Assembly: GCA_945919295.1 (NCBI GenBank)
Contig: CAMEJC010000005.1
Location: 1 to 43,484 of the forward strand
Direction: 5' to 3'
Source: an uncultured Mycoplasmatota bacterium
GTDB taxonomy: Bacteria; Bacillota_I; Bacilli_A; RF39; UBA660
DNA length: 43,484 nucleotides
A program made the translations under genes and the position numbers. A model generated the notes under the pieces. It was given only the letters and a program-made list of their open reading frames with translations, ran no database searches and was not told the origin of the DNA. Positions 8,554 through 16,545 of the stretch are shown one piece after another (position 1 is the stretch's first letter; every line of letters begins with the position of its first letter).

Positions 8554-9285
8554 ATGAAAAAATTGATATTAGTTTTATTTGTTGTTGTTGTTTTATTAGT
8601 GGGGGGATATTTTGTTTATAATAATATTTATTTGGAAAAGAATAAAGGGAATGACTTTGATGCTATTAGTGAAAAGGAATCATTTAATAATGATTTAGAA
8701 AGTATTGAAAAAAATTTGGGACTTTTGGTTATTTTGAATAGTGTTCATAATTATAATGATGGAGGTAAATATGAGCCTGATAAGGGTAAGAATTTGATAG
8801 GAGATGTTAGTGATAAACAATTGTTTGTAATGGAACAAATTCTTTTGAATACTTCAAACTATAGTAAATTTGTTATTTTGGATACTGAGGGTAAGGAAGA
8901 AATTAGTGGAGTAACTCCTAGTGATGAATATATATTAGCATATTATCCTTATGATTTATTTAATATTGAATATAAAAAGTATTTTAATGATAATTTTGAT
9001 ATTGATAATAGAATTAAGAGTAATATTAAAACTAAATATGATAATGATGATAATTATATTTATTATGAAAATAAAAAGCTCGGCCTTAATGGGGTAGGAA
9101 TAACTAATATGGAAGTTAATGATATTTCTTATGATGATAAAAGTAATGTGTATACTTCTAATGTTAAGATTAATTATACTGATAGAGCTAAAAATCTTTT
9201 AAATGTTGATAGTCATGATGGCATAATTAAATATGTAAGAGATAAGGATAATTTGTATTTGGTTTCTTTTGAAGTTAGTAAATAG
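8554..9285 (+). CDS. Anchored extracellular protein of unknown function
   Basis: 243 residues. An N-terminal signal anchor (2-24: MKKLILVLF then a Val/Leu-rich stretch) is followed by an Asp/Asn/Tyr-rich extracellular domain. I recognise no family. SD GGAAAGAGG, 14 bases after the coiled-coil gene, so the three genes from 7312 form a probable operon of cell-surface proteins ended by a terminator at 9292-9329. Confidence 0.75.
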   Translation: MKKLILVLFVVVVLLVGGYFVYNNIYLEKNKGNDFDAISEKESFNNDLESIEKNLGLLVILNSVHNYNDGGKYEPDKGKNLIGDVSDKQLFVMEQILLNTSNYSKFVILDTEGKEEISGVTPSDEYILAYYPYDLFNIEYKKYFNDNFDIDNRIKSNIKTKYDNDDNYIYYENKKLGLNGVGITNMEVNDISYDDKSNVYTSNVKINYTDRAKNLLNVDSHDGIIKYVRDKDNLYLVSFEVSK

Positions 9286-9291
9286 ATAAAT

Positions 9292-9329
9292 AAAAAATAT
9301 AGTTAAATTGTAACAACTATATTTTTTTT
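9292..9329 (+). terminator. Intrinsic terminator
   Basis: AAATATAGTT (9295-9304) pairs with AACTATATTT (9315-9324), followed by T to 9329. Confidence 0.85.
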
Positions 9330-9401
9330 GGACAAAATTATTTAATAAAAGAGTTTTAATTTCTTAGAAAATAGTGTAAAATTATTATAGGAGATTATTT
9401 T

Positions 9402-10037
9402 ATGAAAATAAATAAGTTGATAGGAAAATATTTTAAATTGATAATGCTTGTATTGTGCTTGATGATATTTTTTATATTGGCAATAAAGGTTTTTAATGAT
9501 AGTGTAGTGAAGAGTGATGCTTTTGGTTATCGTATTGTTTCTAATTATTTAATATCAGATTCTCATACACCTTTTATTAAATTAGTTACCAATCTCGGCG
9601 GTACTCTGTGTTTGATTATTTTAACTATATTGTCATTTCTTTTATTTAAGAATAAAAGGACAGGTATATCAGTAACTATTAATTTGATTATTATAACTTT
9701 ACTTAATATCGTGCTTAAAAATATTGTTGGTAGAGCGAGACCTATCGATAATAGAATTATTGAGGAAACGGGGTATAGTTTTCCATCTGGACATTCAATG
9801 ATCAGTATGGCTTTTTATGGTTATTTTATATATCTAATATATAAATATGTTAAAAGTAAAAAACTTAAATGGATATTAATTGTCATGTTAGAGTTTCTTA
9901 TTATAAGTATTGGTATAAGTAGAATATATCTTGGTGTTCATTATACTAGTGATGTTATATCTGGATTTCTGTTTTCGATTGCTTATTTGATTATATTTAC
10001 TAGTTTTGCAAATAAATATTTAGATGATAATAAATAA
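9402..10037 (+). CDS. PAP2-family membrane phosphatase
   Basis: 211 residues, about six transmembrane segments. All three phosphatase motifs are present: K106-x6-R113-P114 (KNIVGRARP), P128-S-G-H131 and S173-R174-x5-H180-x3-D184 (SRIYLGVHYTSD). The family dephosphorylates membrane lipid phosphates, such as phosphatidylglycerophosphate or undecaprenyl pyrophosphate, on the outer face; which one is not decidable here. SD TAGGAGA. Single gene flanked by terminators at 9292 and 10047. Confidence 0.9.
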   Translation: MKINKLIGKYFKLIMLVLCLMIFFILAIKVFNDSVVKSDAFGYRIVSNYLISDSHTPFIKLVTNLGGTLCLIILTILSFLLFKNKRTGISVTINLIIITLLNIVLKNIVGRARPIDNRIIEETGYSFPSGHSMISMAFYGYFIYLIYKYVKSKKLKWILIVMLEFLIISIGISRIYLGVHYTSDVISGFLFSIAYLIIFTSFANKYLDDNK

Positions 10038-10046
10038 TATTAATTT

Positions 10047-10085
10047 AATAATCAGATATTATATATTTGATTATTTCTTTTTTAT
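10047..10085 (+). terminator. Intrinsic terminator after PAP2 gene
   Basis: AATAATCA (10047-10054) pairs with TGATTATT (10068-10075), followed by TCTTTTTTAT. Confidence 0.75.
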
Positions 10086-10086
10086 C

Positions 10087-10115
10087 TTGACACTACTTCT
10101 TTATCTTAATATAAT
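10087..10115 (+). promoter_or_regulatory. Consensus sigma-A promoter for radC
   Basis: TTGACA (10087-10092), exactly 17 bases, TATAAT (10110-10115): both hexamers perfect, directly ahead of radC with SD GGAGGGA. Confidence 0.9.
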
Positions 10116-10142
10116 AAATATTAAAAAAATAATGGAGGGAAT

Positions 10143-10823
10143 ATGAAATTTAAAAATTTACCAAATGAAGAAAAGCCAAGAGAAAGATTTATAAAATATG
10201 GAAAAAAGAATATCTCTACTGATGAACTTATTGAAATTGTATTAAAATCTGGGACAAAAAAAGTGGGACTTAAAGAAATTTCTCATAATATATTATCATC
10301 GGTAAATAATATAAGTGAACTTAAAAATATGGAAATTAATACTTTAATGAATGTTGAGGGGATGAGTAAGATTAAAGCAATTGAATTACTTGCGGCGATT
10401 GAACTTGGAAGAAGAGTATATGAAGATAATGATTATAAGGAACTTGTATATTTAACTAATCCTACAACTATTATTAATTATTTTCATAATTTGTTTAGAG
10501 ATGAAAGGCAAGAATTATTTTATGTAGTATATTTAGATAATCAAAAGAAATATATTGATAAGAAATTGTTATTTAAAGGTACTGTTAATTTTTCTTTAGT
10601 ACATCCAAGGGAAATATTTAAAGAAGCATATTTGTTATCTGCTACTTATATTATATGTATTCATAATCATCCGTCAGGAGATGCTAGTCCAAGTTCTAAT
10701 GATATCCAGCTTACGAAAAAGATTAAAGAAATTGGTGATATTCATGGAATCGGAATTCTTGATCATATTATTATTGGAGATAATAATTACTATAGTTTTT
10801 ATGAAGATAATAATTTGCAATAA
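10143..10823 (+). CDS. radC: RadC-family JAMM/MPN+ protein
   Basis: 226 residues, full length for UPF0758/RadC. The N-terminal part has a helix-hairpin-helix-like region (EGMSKIKAIELLAAIELGRR, ~77-96). The C-terminal JAMM domain carries the metal site IHNHPSGDASPSSND. Once assigned to DNA repair, the family's role is unsettled. In many Bacillota it sits next to mreBCD, as here, where mreC follows after 67 bases with its own TATAAT (10861-10866). Strong consensus promoter. Confidence 0.93.
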   Translation: MKFKNLPNEEKPRERFIKYGKKNISTDELIEIVLKSGTKKVGLKEISHNILSSVNNISELKNMEINTLMNVEGMSKIKAIELLAAIELGRRVYEDNDYKELVYLTNPTTIINYFHNLFRDERQELFYVVYLDNQKKYIDKKLLFKGTVNFSLVHPREIFKEAYLLSATYIICIHNHPSGDASPSSNDIQLTKKIKEIGDIHGIGILDHIIIGDNNYYSFYEDNNLQ

Positions 10824-10890
10824 ATGGTAAATTAATCTTTTATTTTATAAAAAAATATTATATAATAAATTGTGATAGGAATGTGATATA

Positions 10891-11751
10891 ATGTTAGGAA
10901 GAAAGAAAAAAATGATACCTAAAAAATATGTTGTTGTGATGATCATTATTTTGATTATACTTATACTTATTATTTTTTCTTTTATGTTAAAGGGTGATAG
11001 AAAGCTTAATCCAGTTGAATCTTTTCTTAAAGATGGTTTAGTATATACTGAAAAGGTCGTTACGTATCCATTTAATTATATTTCTAATAAAATTAGTGAG
11101 TATAAAAAGCTTAAATCTGTTAATAAAGATAATGCTGTATTAGAGACTTCAATTGATAGAGTTTCTTCGATTGAAAGTGAAAATATTGAACTTAGAAGAC
11201 AACTTGATAAATTAAAAGAGGAACTTAATATTGATTATACTTTAGTTGATTATGAATATTTGAATGCTACGGTAGTAAGTAGAAATGTTGGGTTTTGGTA
11301 TAATACGATTACGATTGATAAAGGTAGTTATAATGGAGTAGAAAAGGATATGGTTGTTATTAATTCTAAAGGTCTTATTGGAAGGATAATTAGAACTAGT
11401 GCTTTTACTTCGGATATTAGACTTATTACTACTAGCGATACTAATAATAAGATTTCTGTTCATATTAGTAATGGAGATAATAATTTATATGGACTTATTA
11501 ATAATTATAATTATAGTGATAACTTATTGGAAGTAGAAGGGATTAGTAATACTAAAGATGTTACTATTGGAGATTATGTTTATACTTCTGGTCTTGGCGG
11601 TATATTTCCGTCGGGAATATTGATTGGTACTGTTAGTGAAATTTCAACGGATTCTTATGATTTGGCTAAAATTATTAAAGTGGTTCCTTCTGCTGATTTT
11701 ACTGATATTAATTATGTTAGTGTTTTAAAGAGAAAGAGTGTGGAAGAGTGA
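10891..11751 (+). CDS. mreC: Rod shape-determining protein MreC
   Basis: 286 residues: basic N-terminus, single membrane segment (~14-34), periplasmic-side coiled coil (~62-112) and the beta-barrel MreC domain (from ~120), with NVGFWYNTITIDKGSYNGV and VYTSGLGGIFPSGILIG, both typical of the family. It scaffolds the elongation machinery for lateral wall synthesis with MreD and RodA/PBP2. The stop (TGA) overlaps the GTG start of mreD. MreB is not encoded next to it. Confidence 0.95.
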   Translation: MLGRKKKMIPKKYVVVMIIILIILILIIFSFMLKGDRKLNPVESFLKDGLVYTEKVVTYPFNYISNKISEYKKLKSVNKDNAVLETSIDRVSSIESENIELRRQLDKLKEELNIDYTLVDYEYLNATVVSRNVGFWYNTITIDKGSYNGVEKDMVVINSKGLIGRIIRTSAFTSDIRLITTSDTNNKISVHISNGDNNLYGLINNYNYSDNLLEVEGISNTKDVTIGDYVYTSGLGGIFPSGILIGTVSEISTDSYDLAKIIKVVPSADFTDINYVSVLKRKSVEE

Positions 11752-12254
11752 TTATTACAATTATTTATTTAATATTTTCTTTTATATTAGAATGTTTTAT
11801 GTCCAATATGTTTTCTAGTACTTTTTCTGATATAAGTTACTTTACTACTATATATACAATTATTGCGTTGGTTATTATTTATCCTTATTTTTATAATTAT
11901 AAAAAGTATTATATTTTAGTACTGATATTTGGAATTTTATTTGATATGATATATACTTCAACTTTTTTACTTAATATGATAATATTTTTGATCATTGCCA
12001 TTGTTATTAAGATACTTAATAATATATTGTCAGAAAATATTATTATGATTAATTTAATTAGTATTGTTTCGATTATTTTATATCATATTCTTTCTTTTGT
12101 TATCCTTAGTTTAATTAATTATGGTAATTATGATATTATACTACTTATTAATATTATTACTCATAGTTTAATTATGACTATTATTTATACTAGTGTTAGT
12201 TATTTTGTTATTAAATTGATTTTTAATATGTTTAATATTAAACAAATAAAATAA
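11748..12254 (+). CDS. mreD: Rod shape-determining protein MreD
   Basis: 168 residues, almost entirely hydrophobic with five or six membrane segments, the usual size and layout of MreD. The GTG start sits in GTGA overlapping the mreC stop, with SD-like GGAAGA just upstream, so it is translationally coupled. Identification rests on position after mreC and topology more than on motifs. Confidence 0.88.
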   Translation: MIITIIYLIFSFILECFMSNMFSSTFSDISYFTTIYTIIALVIIYPYFYNYKKYYILVLIFGILFDMIYTSTFLLNMIIFLIIAIVIKILNNILSENIIMINLISIVSIILYHILSFVILSLINYGNYDIILLINIITHSLIMTIIYTSVSYFVIKLIFNMFNIKQIK

Positions 12255-12278
12255 AAAATTTCTTACAAGAAGAAATTT
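12246..12278 (-). terminator. Terminator, best for the minus-strand gene
   Basis: AAATTTCTT (12256-12264) and AAGAAATTT (12270-12278) form a stem. On the minus strand it is followed by a T-rich tail. It overlaps the last codons of the YqfQ-like gene and lies just after mreD, so it may serve both directions. Confidence 0.65.
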
Positions 12279-12748
12279 GGTTCGTTTTCATTTGTTTTCG
12301 ATGTAATAGTGGTAGTCTCATCTGAGGTGGTAGTACTATTTATTTCTTTAGAAGATGAAGATATGTCTTGATTTTCTTTTTTTATGTCAGTTTCATCTTT
12401 GAAGACAGAAGCTATTTTTAACATTGATCTCATATTATTCATCATCGGACCCACTTCTTTTACTATTGGAATGGCTTCTTTTACTACTCCTAAAGTTTTT
12501 GAGACATTTCCTAACATTCCACTCCAATTTAAACCTCTAAGACTTGATAATAGTCCACCACCTCTTCCACCTAATGTAGCAGATCCAAGTGACCCTAAAG
12601 GTCTTGATATTCCCATACCAGGTCCTGTCATTCCTCGCATCATTGGTCCTGCCATTGACCTTATCATAGGGTTAGTCATTCCTCCCATTATTGGTCCATA
12701 TGACATAGATGGAGTTATAAATGGACCTCCAAAGTTATTTCCATACAT
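12263..12748 (-). CDS. YqfQ (VrrA)-like Gly/Met-rich protein
   Basis: 161 residues. The N-terminal ~75 are low complexity, rich in Gly, Met, Pro and Arg (repeats of the type MRGMTGPGMG). Then comes GGGLLSSLRGLNWSGMLGN and a helix around residues 85-115 ending GPMMNNMRSMLKI, which resembles the conserved end of Bacillus YqfQ/VrrA proteins. The tail is Ser/Thr/Glu-rich. SD GGAAGGAG. The opposite strand is also open here but is a mirror of this composition. Function unknown in the family. Convergent with mreD, divergent from the pilC-like operon. Confidence 0.7.
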   Translation of the reverse strand: MYGNNFGGPFITPSMSYGPIMGGMTNPMIRSMAGPMMRGMTGPGMGISRPLGSLGSATLGGRGGGLLSSLRGLNWSGMLGNVSKTLGVVKEAIPIVKEVGPMMNNMRSMLKIASVFKDETDIKKENQDISSSSKEINSTTTSDETTTITSKTNENEPNFFL

Positions 12749-12771
12749 TTTATAATACTCCTTCCTAAAAT

Positions 12772-12825
12772 AATATATGAAAAAAATAAAAAAATGTTAA
12801 AAAAGTTAATGATATATGTTATAAT
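12772..12825. promoter_or_regulatory. Divergent promoters for the YqfQ-like gene and the pilC-like operon
   Basis: Minus strand: TTAACA (12800-12795), 17 bases, TATATT (12777-12772). Plus strand: weak TTAAAA (12797-12802), 17 bases, TATAAT (12820-12825). The two -35 boxes overlap, so the promoters may compete. The plus promoter lies inside any N-terminal extension of the pilC-like frame to 12794, supporting the start at 12851. Confidence 0.55.
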
Positions 12826-12850
12826 ATTTTATAGAATAGGTGATAAGATT

Positions 12851-14152
12851 ATGAATAGTCAAAATATTAGTAATAATACAAATAATTCTAATTTTAGTTC
12901 TAATCGTAATATATCGGGTAATAGTGCTGTTACAAAAGAGAAAACTAGATATAAATATACGGCTTTTGATAAGAACGGTAAACGTATAAAAGGTTATTTT
13001 GATGCTTTTAGAAGAATTGATGTTGAATCTTTTTTGACTACTCAGGGTTATAAAATAGCGGAAATTAAACCTACTAAAATTAGTAAGATGTCTACTTTCT
13101 TTACTTTTCAAAATGAAATGAAATATAAAGATTTGGTATTCTTTTTGACTCAATTATCTACTTATGTAAAGTCCGGTATTCCTCTTACTGATTCAATAGT
13201 AATATTGGAAAATCAGACAAAAAGTAAAAGAAATAAAGATTTATTTCAAAGAATCGTCTATGAGCTCAATACAGGTGCTCCCTTTAGTGAAGCTCTCGCT
13301 AGACAGGGAAATACTTTTCCACGTCTTCTTATTAATATGCTTAAAACTTCGGAACTTACTGGTAATTTAACTGAGGCATTAGATGATATGGCATCTTATT
13401 ATAAAACTGCTGATTCTAATAGAAAACAGATTATATCTGCTCTTACTTATCCTAGTGTTGTTCTTGTTATTTCGATTGCAGTACTTACTTTCTTGCTTAT
13501 ATATATTGTTCCTAAATTTGTTGATATATTTAATCAATTAGGTTCTGAACTTCCTGGTATTACTGTATTTTTGATTAATCTTAGTACTTTTGTTCAAAAT
13601 AATATTATTAAGATCGTTTTGACTTTGGCAGCTGTTATTGTTATTTTAATTGCTATGTATAAAAATATTAGAAAATTTAGATATATTGTACAGTGGGTTT
13701 TGATGCATATACCTGTAATAAAAGATGTTATTATTTACAATGAAGTTATTATGTTTACAAAAACATTTTCTTCTCTTATTAGACATGATGTATTTATTAC
13801 TGATAGTATTGAAATGTTAGGAAAAGTTACTAGTAATGAGATATTTAAAGATATAATAAAAGAGGCAGTAACTAATCTTAGTACAGGAGCTGGTTTATCT
13901 AAAGCGTTTGAGGATAAGTGGGCTTTTCCAAGAATTGCTTATGAAATGCTTGTTACAGGTGAAAAAACTGGTAGATTAGGAACAATGATGGAAAATGTTG
14001 CTAGTTACTATGAAGAAGAGCAAAAAAATTTGGTTCAAAGGTTAAAAAGTTTGATTGAGCCAGTTATGATAATACTTCTTGCAATAATAGTTGGTGTAAT
14101 ACTTCTTGCTATATTTATTCCAATGTTTAGTATGTATGGGGATATATTATAG
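12851..14152 (+). CDS. pilC: Type IV pilus/competence inner-membrane protein, PilC/GspF/ComGB family
   Basis: 433 residues from ATG 12851 (SD GGTGATAAG). After an Asn/Ser-rich N-terminal tail (~1-35) comes the family's KYTAFDKNGKRIKGYFDA start, then two T2SSF domains (about 90-210 and 290-415). Membrane segments lie near 200-225, 255-280 and 405-430. PilC/GspF proteins form the membrane platform of type IV pili, type II secretion or the ComG pseudopilus. The prepilin peptidase gene follows after 8 bases. The partner ATPase (PilB/ComGA) and obvious pilins are absent from the window, so whether this is a pilus or a competence system is open. Confidence 0.92.
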   Translation: MNSQNISNNTNNSNFSSNRNISGNSAVTKEKTRYKYTAFDKNGKRIKGYFDAFRRIDVESFLTTQGYKIAEIKPTKISKMSTFFTFQNEMKYKDLVFFLTQLSTYVKSGIPLTDSIVILENQTKSKRNKDLFQRIVYELNTGAPFSEALARQGNTFPRLLINMLKTSELTGNLTEALDDMASYYKTADSNRKQIISALTYPSVVLVISIAVLTFLLIYIVPKFVDIFNQLGSELPGITVFLINLSTFVQNNIIKIVLTLAAVIVILIAMYKNIRKFRYIVQWVLMHIPVIKDVIIYNEVIMFTKTFSSLIRHDVFITDSIEMLGKVTSNEIFKDIIKEAVTNLSTGAGLSKAFEDKWAFPRIAYEMLVTGEKTGRLGTMMENVASYYEEEQKNLVQRLKSLIEPVMIILLAIIVGVILLAIFIPMFSMYGDIL

Positions 14153-14160
14153 GTGATAGT

Positions 14161-14925
14161 ATGGAAATATATATATATATAATGATTTTTATCTTTGGCA
14201 GTGTAATGGGTAGTTTTCTTAATGTTTTAGCAGTAAGACTATCTAATAATGAATCGATATTATGGCCTCGTAGTCATTGTCATAATTGTCAACATAAACT
14301 TAGGTGGTATGAATTAATTCCAGTTATATCATATGTAATTCAGAAAGGAAAGAGTCGCTGCTGCAGGACGAATATTCCTATTAGTTATTTGGTAATTGAA
14401 GTAGTAACAGGTATTCTTTATATGGTTTCTTATCATTCTTTTGGATTTGGTTATGAATTCATCATTAGTTTGATATTTATATCTGCTCTTATTACAATAA
14501 TTGTCAGTGATATTGAATATATGATAATATTAGATGAGATAATAGCCGTTTCTTGTATATTAATTATTATATTAGAACTAATATTTTTTGGACTTAATTA
14601 TACAGTTGATAAAATATTAGGAGGGATACTTGCATTTATTACAATGTATGTGATAAAATTAATAGGGGATAAGTTATTTAAGAGAGAATCAATGGGTGGA
14701 GGAGATATTAAATTAATGTTCTTATTTGGAATAGTAATTGGTTATCCTTTATCGATATGTGATATATTTTTAGCTACTTTTATTGCTTTTCCAGTGGCGA
14801 TTTATTTACTTTTTAGTAGGAAAGATAGTTTGATACCGTTTGGACCATTTTTAGCGATGGGGGCGATACTTATTCATATATCAAAAGTTGATATGAATAG
14901 TATAATTAATTTTTTGATTAAATAG
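14161..14925 (+). CDS. pilD: Prepilin peptidase / N-methyltransferase (PilD/ComC type)
   Basis: 254 residues, about seven or eight membrane segments. The N-terminal GSVMGSFLNVLAVRL is the family signature. The cytoplasmic loop has C40 and C43 (SHCHNCQ) but C67-C68 adjacent instead of the usual second CxxC. Catalytic aspartates are D117 (SDIEYMIILDE) and D182 (GGGDIK). It cleaves the leader of type IV prepilins on the cytoplasmic face. SD AGGTGATAGT. The surface protein gene follows after 15 bases with its own SD, so all three are probably one transcript. Confidence 0.93.
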   Translation: MEIYIYIMIFIFGSVMGSFLNVLAVRLSNNESILWPRSHCHNCQHKLRWYELIPVISYVIQKGKSRCCRTNIPISYLVIEVVTGILYMVSYHSFGFGYEFIISLIFISALITIIVSDIEYMIILDEIIAVSCILIIILELIFFGLNYTVDKILGGILAFITMYVIKLIGDKLFKRESMGGGDIKLMFLFGIVIGYPLSICDIFLATFIAFPVAIYLLFSRKDSLIPFGPFLAMGAILIHISKVDMNSIINFLIK

Positions 14926-14940
14926 AAAGGAAGAAATATT

Positions 14941-16410
14941 ATGACTAAGAAGATTCCAGTTAAAAATCTTTATTTAATTGCTATTATTTCAATTGGATTA
15001 ATAGGTTTAGCAGTAGGTTCTACTTATGCAATGTTTACTGCGACTGCTGAAATTAGCGATCCAATTAGTTTATCTTCTAATCTAACTTATACTAGTGATA
15101 TTGTGGAGACTATGGATGTTACGGTAGCACCTGGCGAAAATGAACAGGTAATGTTAGATATTACTAATAGTACTGATAGTACACTTAATTATGCTATTTG
15201 GTATATTGATGATAGCGGTGATTGTGATTTTGGTACGGAATTCTCAGTTTCAAGTTATTCTACATCTGGGAGTATAGCTTCTAATAATTCTTTTTCAGCT
15301 ATAGTATATATAAGAAATAATGGTACTAGTACAGTTACCGTTACTTTAGGTGTGTCTAGTAGTATTGATACTTTGGTATTAGCAGATAATATGATAATAC
15401 TTCCTAGTAGTGGGTTGCCCGCTCCTAAAAATTTAGTTAAAAGAATAGAATATTTATATACAAATGCTACTAAAACAGAAGTAACTAATAATAGTATAAC
15501 TTATAACTATGCTACTTCAGTTAATTTAATGGAAGATACCGCAGGTAATATCAGATACTATGGACCATCTCCTAATAACTATATATATTTTAATTGTGAA
15601 ACTTATCCAAGTACTAACTGTGAAATATGGAGAATAATCGGGATAGTAGATGGTAAAGTAAAACTAATAAGAAATGAATCTATAGGAGATTATTCCTGGG
15701 ATACATCTGCATCAAGTGTAAACTCAGGATGGGGAATAAATGAATGGAGTCAGGCTGATTTAATGAAACTATTAAATCCCGGATATGAAAGTAATACTGA
15801 CTTAAATAGCAGTGGCACATCGATAACCGTAAATAATAGTTTATATTATAATAGTGGTAGTGGTACCTGTTATAATGGACAAAGTAATGCAACTACATCA
15901 TGTGATTTTACAAGTACTGGAATAAAAAATGATACCACAAGAAATATGATCTCAGACTCTACCTACTATCTAGGAGGAGGAACAGATGCAATTATATATT
16001 CAAATGATGCATTAACCATGGAAAGAGGAACAACGGTATATTCTGGTTCAAGTGATGGCATAACAAGAACAACGAGTTTGACCGGAAAGATAGGACTAAT
16101 GTATCCTTCTGATTATGGATATGCCACCGACTTTACTAAATGTAGTAAAAATCTATATAATTATGATAGCAGTACTGATTCATATGCCTGTCGAAGTAAT
16201 GATTGGCTCTATAATAGTGCCGATCAGTGGTTATTGACCCCGTACTCGTCGAATGCCTATGTCGCGTGGCTTGTGAACTCGACGGGCAAAGTTGACATCT
16301 TCTGGGTCTTTGGTGCGTTTGGGGTTCGGCCAGTCTTGAATCTAGATTCTGTACTAGTTATCGGGTCAGGAATTGGTACAGAGAGTGATCCATATAGAAT
16401 TAGTGCTTAA
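14941..16410 (+). CDS. Large secreted surface protein with SipW-type signal and DGR-like variable C-terminus
   Basis: 489 residues. The N-terminus has a basic start, a hydrophobic stretch (~10-26) and GSTYAMFTATAE, the TasA/camelysin-like (SipW-dependent) signal pattern, with likely cleavage after A30. Residues 31-150 fit a camelysin-like beta-sandwich. Residues ~155-489 form a second region containing EIWRIIGIVDGKVKLI, INEWSQADLMKLLNPGY and a C-terminal W-x-V-N-S-T-G ... G-V-R-P-V-L-N-L segment like DUF6273/C-type-lectin ends. The last ~40 residues are in GC-rich DNA unlike the rest. SD AAAGGAAG; third gene of the pilC-pilD operon. It lacks a prepilin-type G-FxxxE leader, so it is not a standard pilin. 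Displayed ligand-binding protein is inference. Confidence 0.85.
   Translation: MTKKIPVKNLYLIAIISIGLIGLAVGSTYAMFTATAEISDPISLSSNLTYTSDIVETMDVTVAPGENEQVMLDITNSTDSTLNYAIWYIDDSGDCDFGTEFSVSSYSTSGSIASNNSFSAIVYIRNNGTSTVTVTLGVSSSIDTLVLADNMIILPSSGLPAPKNLVKRIEYLYTNATKTEVTNNSITYNYATSVNLMEDTAGNIRYYGPSPNNYIYFNCETYPSTNCEIWRIIGIVDGKVKLIRNESIGDYSWDTSASSVNSGWGINEWSQADLMKLLNPGYESNTDLNSSGTSITVNNSLYYNSGSGTCYNGQSNATTSCDFTSTGIKNDTTRNMISDSTYYLGGGTDAIIYSNDALTMERGTTVYSGSSDGITRTTSLTGKIGLMYPSDYGYATDFTKCSKNLYNYDSSTDSYACRSNDWLYNSADQWLLTPYSSNAYVAWLVNSTGKVDIFWVFGAFGVRPVLNLDSVLVIGSGIGTESDPYRISA
15655..15955 (+). repeat. Paralogous DNA repeat, copy 2 (copy 1 at 1-301)
   Basis: Same reading frame and near-identical DNA to the left edge of the window; see copy 1. 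Identity falls away downstream, where the two genes have unrelated 3' DNA composition. Confidence 0.8.
16219..16340 (+). other. Putative DGR variable region (VR)
   Basis: By hand count 65 of 120 bases are G or C here (54%), against about a quarter in the flanking genes, and only about 18 of 120 are A on the coding strand. It encodes residues ~427-467. Conserved-looking residues (A442, W443, V445, N446, S447, T448, G449, V451, W455, A459, G461-V-R-P-V) alternate with codons GCC, TAT, GTC, CTT, GAC, ATC, TTC, GTC, TTT, GGT, TTT, all NNY. That is what adenine-specific mutagenesis of AAY codons in a template repeat gives. DGR variable regions are typically at the 3' end of a C-type-lectin-fold gene, as here. 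No template repeat or reverse transcriptase is in the window. Confidence 0.6.
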
Positions 16411-16545
16411 GCACTAATTCGTAGTGTGGTAGGAAGTACTCGGCAAAAAAGGTCCCTCGAGCGCTTTAGGGCGAGGGTGACCCGGCGGAGCGTAAGCACG
16501 TCGTCATGCTGGTTAATCCCGCGTTAAGCGGGAAGATTAAAATTT
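16397..16545 (+). other. Palindrome over the stop codon plus GC-rich structured untranslated tract
   Basis: 16397-16420 is a perfect 24-base palindrome with the TAA stop at its centre. Further hairpins follow: GGTCCCTCG (from 16451) with CGAGGG...GACC (ending near 16482), and CCCGC (16518-16522) with GCGGG (16528-16532), extended by TTAAT/ATTAA. GC content is far above the genome and no credible ORF is present. A hairpin just after the variable region is a known requirement in characterised DGR targets. It also holds CGTAAGC ... GGTTAAT as in the tract after the left-edge paralog. Confidence 0.6.

Noticed and set aside
11740-11760. TGA read as tryptophan (Mycoplasma-type code)
   Set aside because: TGA ends mreC and murF at their expected family lengths, and TGG is used for Trp throughout.
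12384-12755. Plus-strand Pro-rich reading frame
   Set aside because: It is the complement of the Gly/Met-rich YqfQ-like gene, which has a good SD, promoter and terminator on the minus strand.
14941-15060. Third gene of the pil operon as a type IV prepilin
   Set aside because: The N-terminus lacks a Gly-Phe/Met-x-x-x-Glu prepilin leader; the TYA-x-F pattern after the hydrophobic stretch fits a TasA/camelysin-type signal instead.
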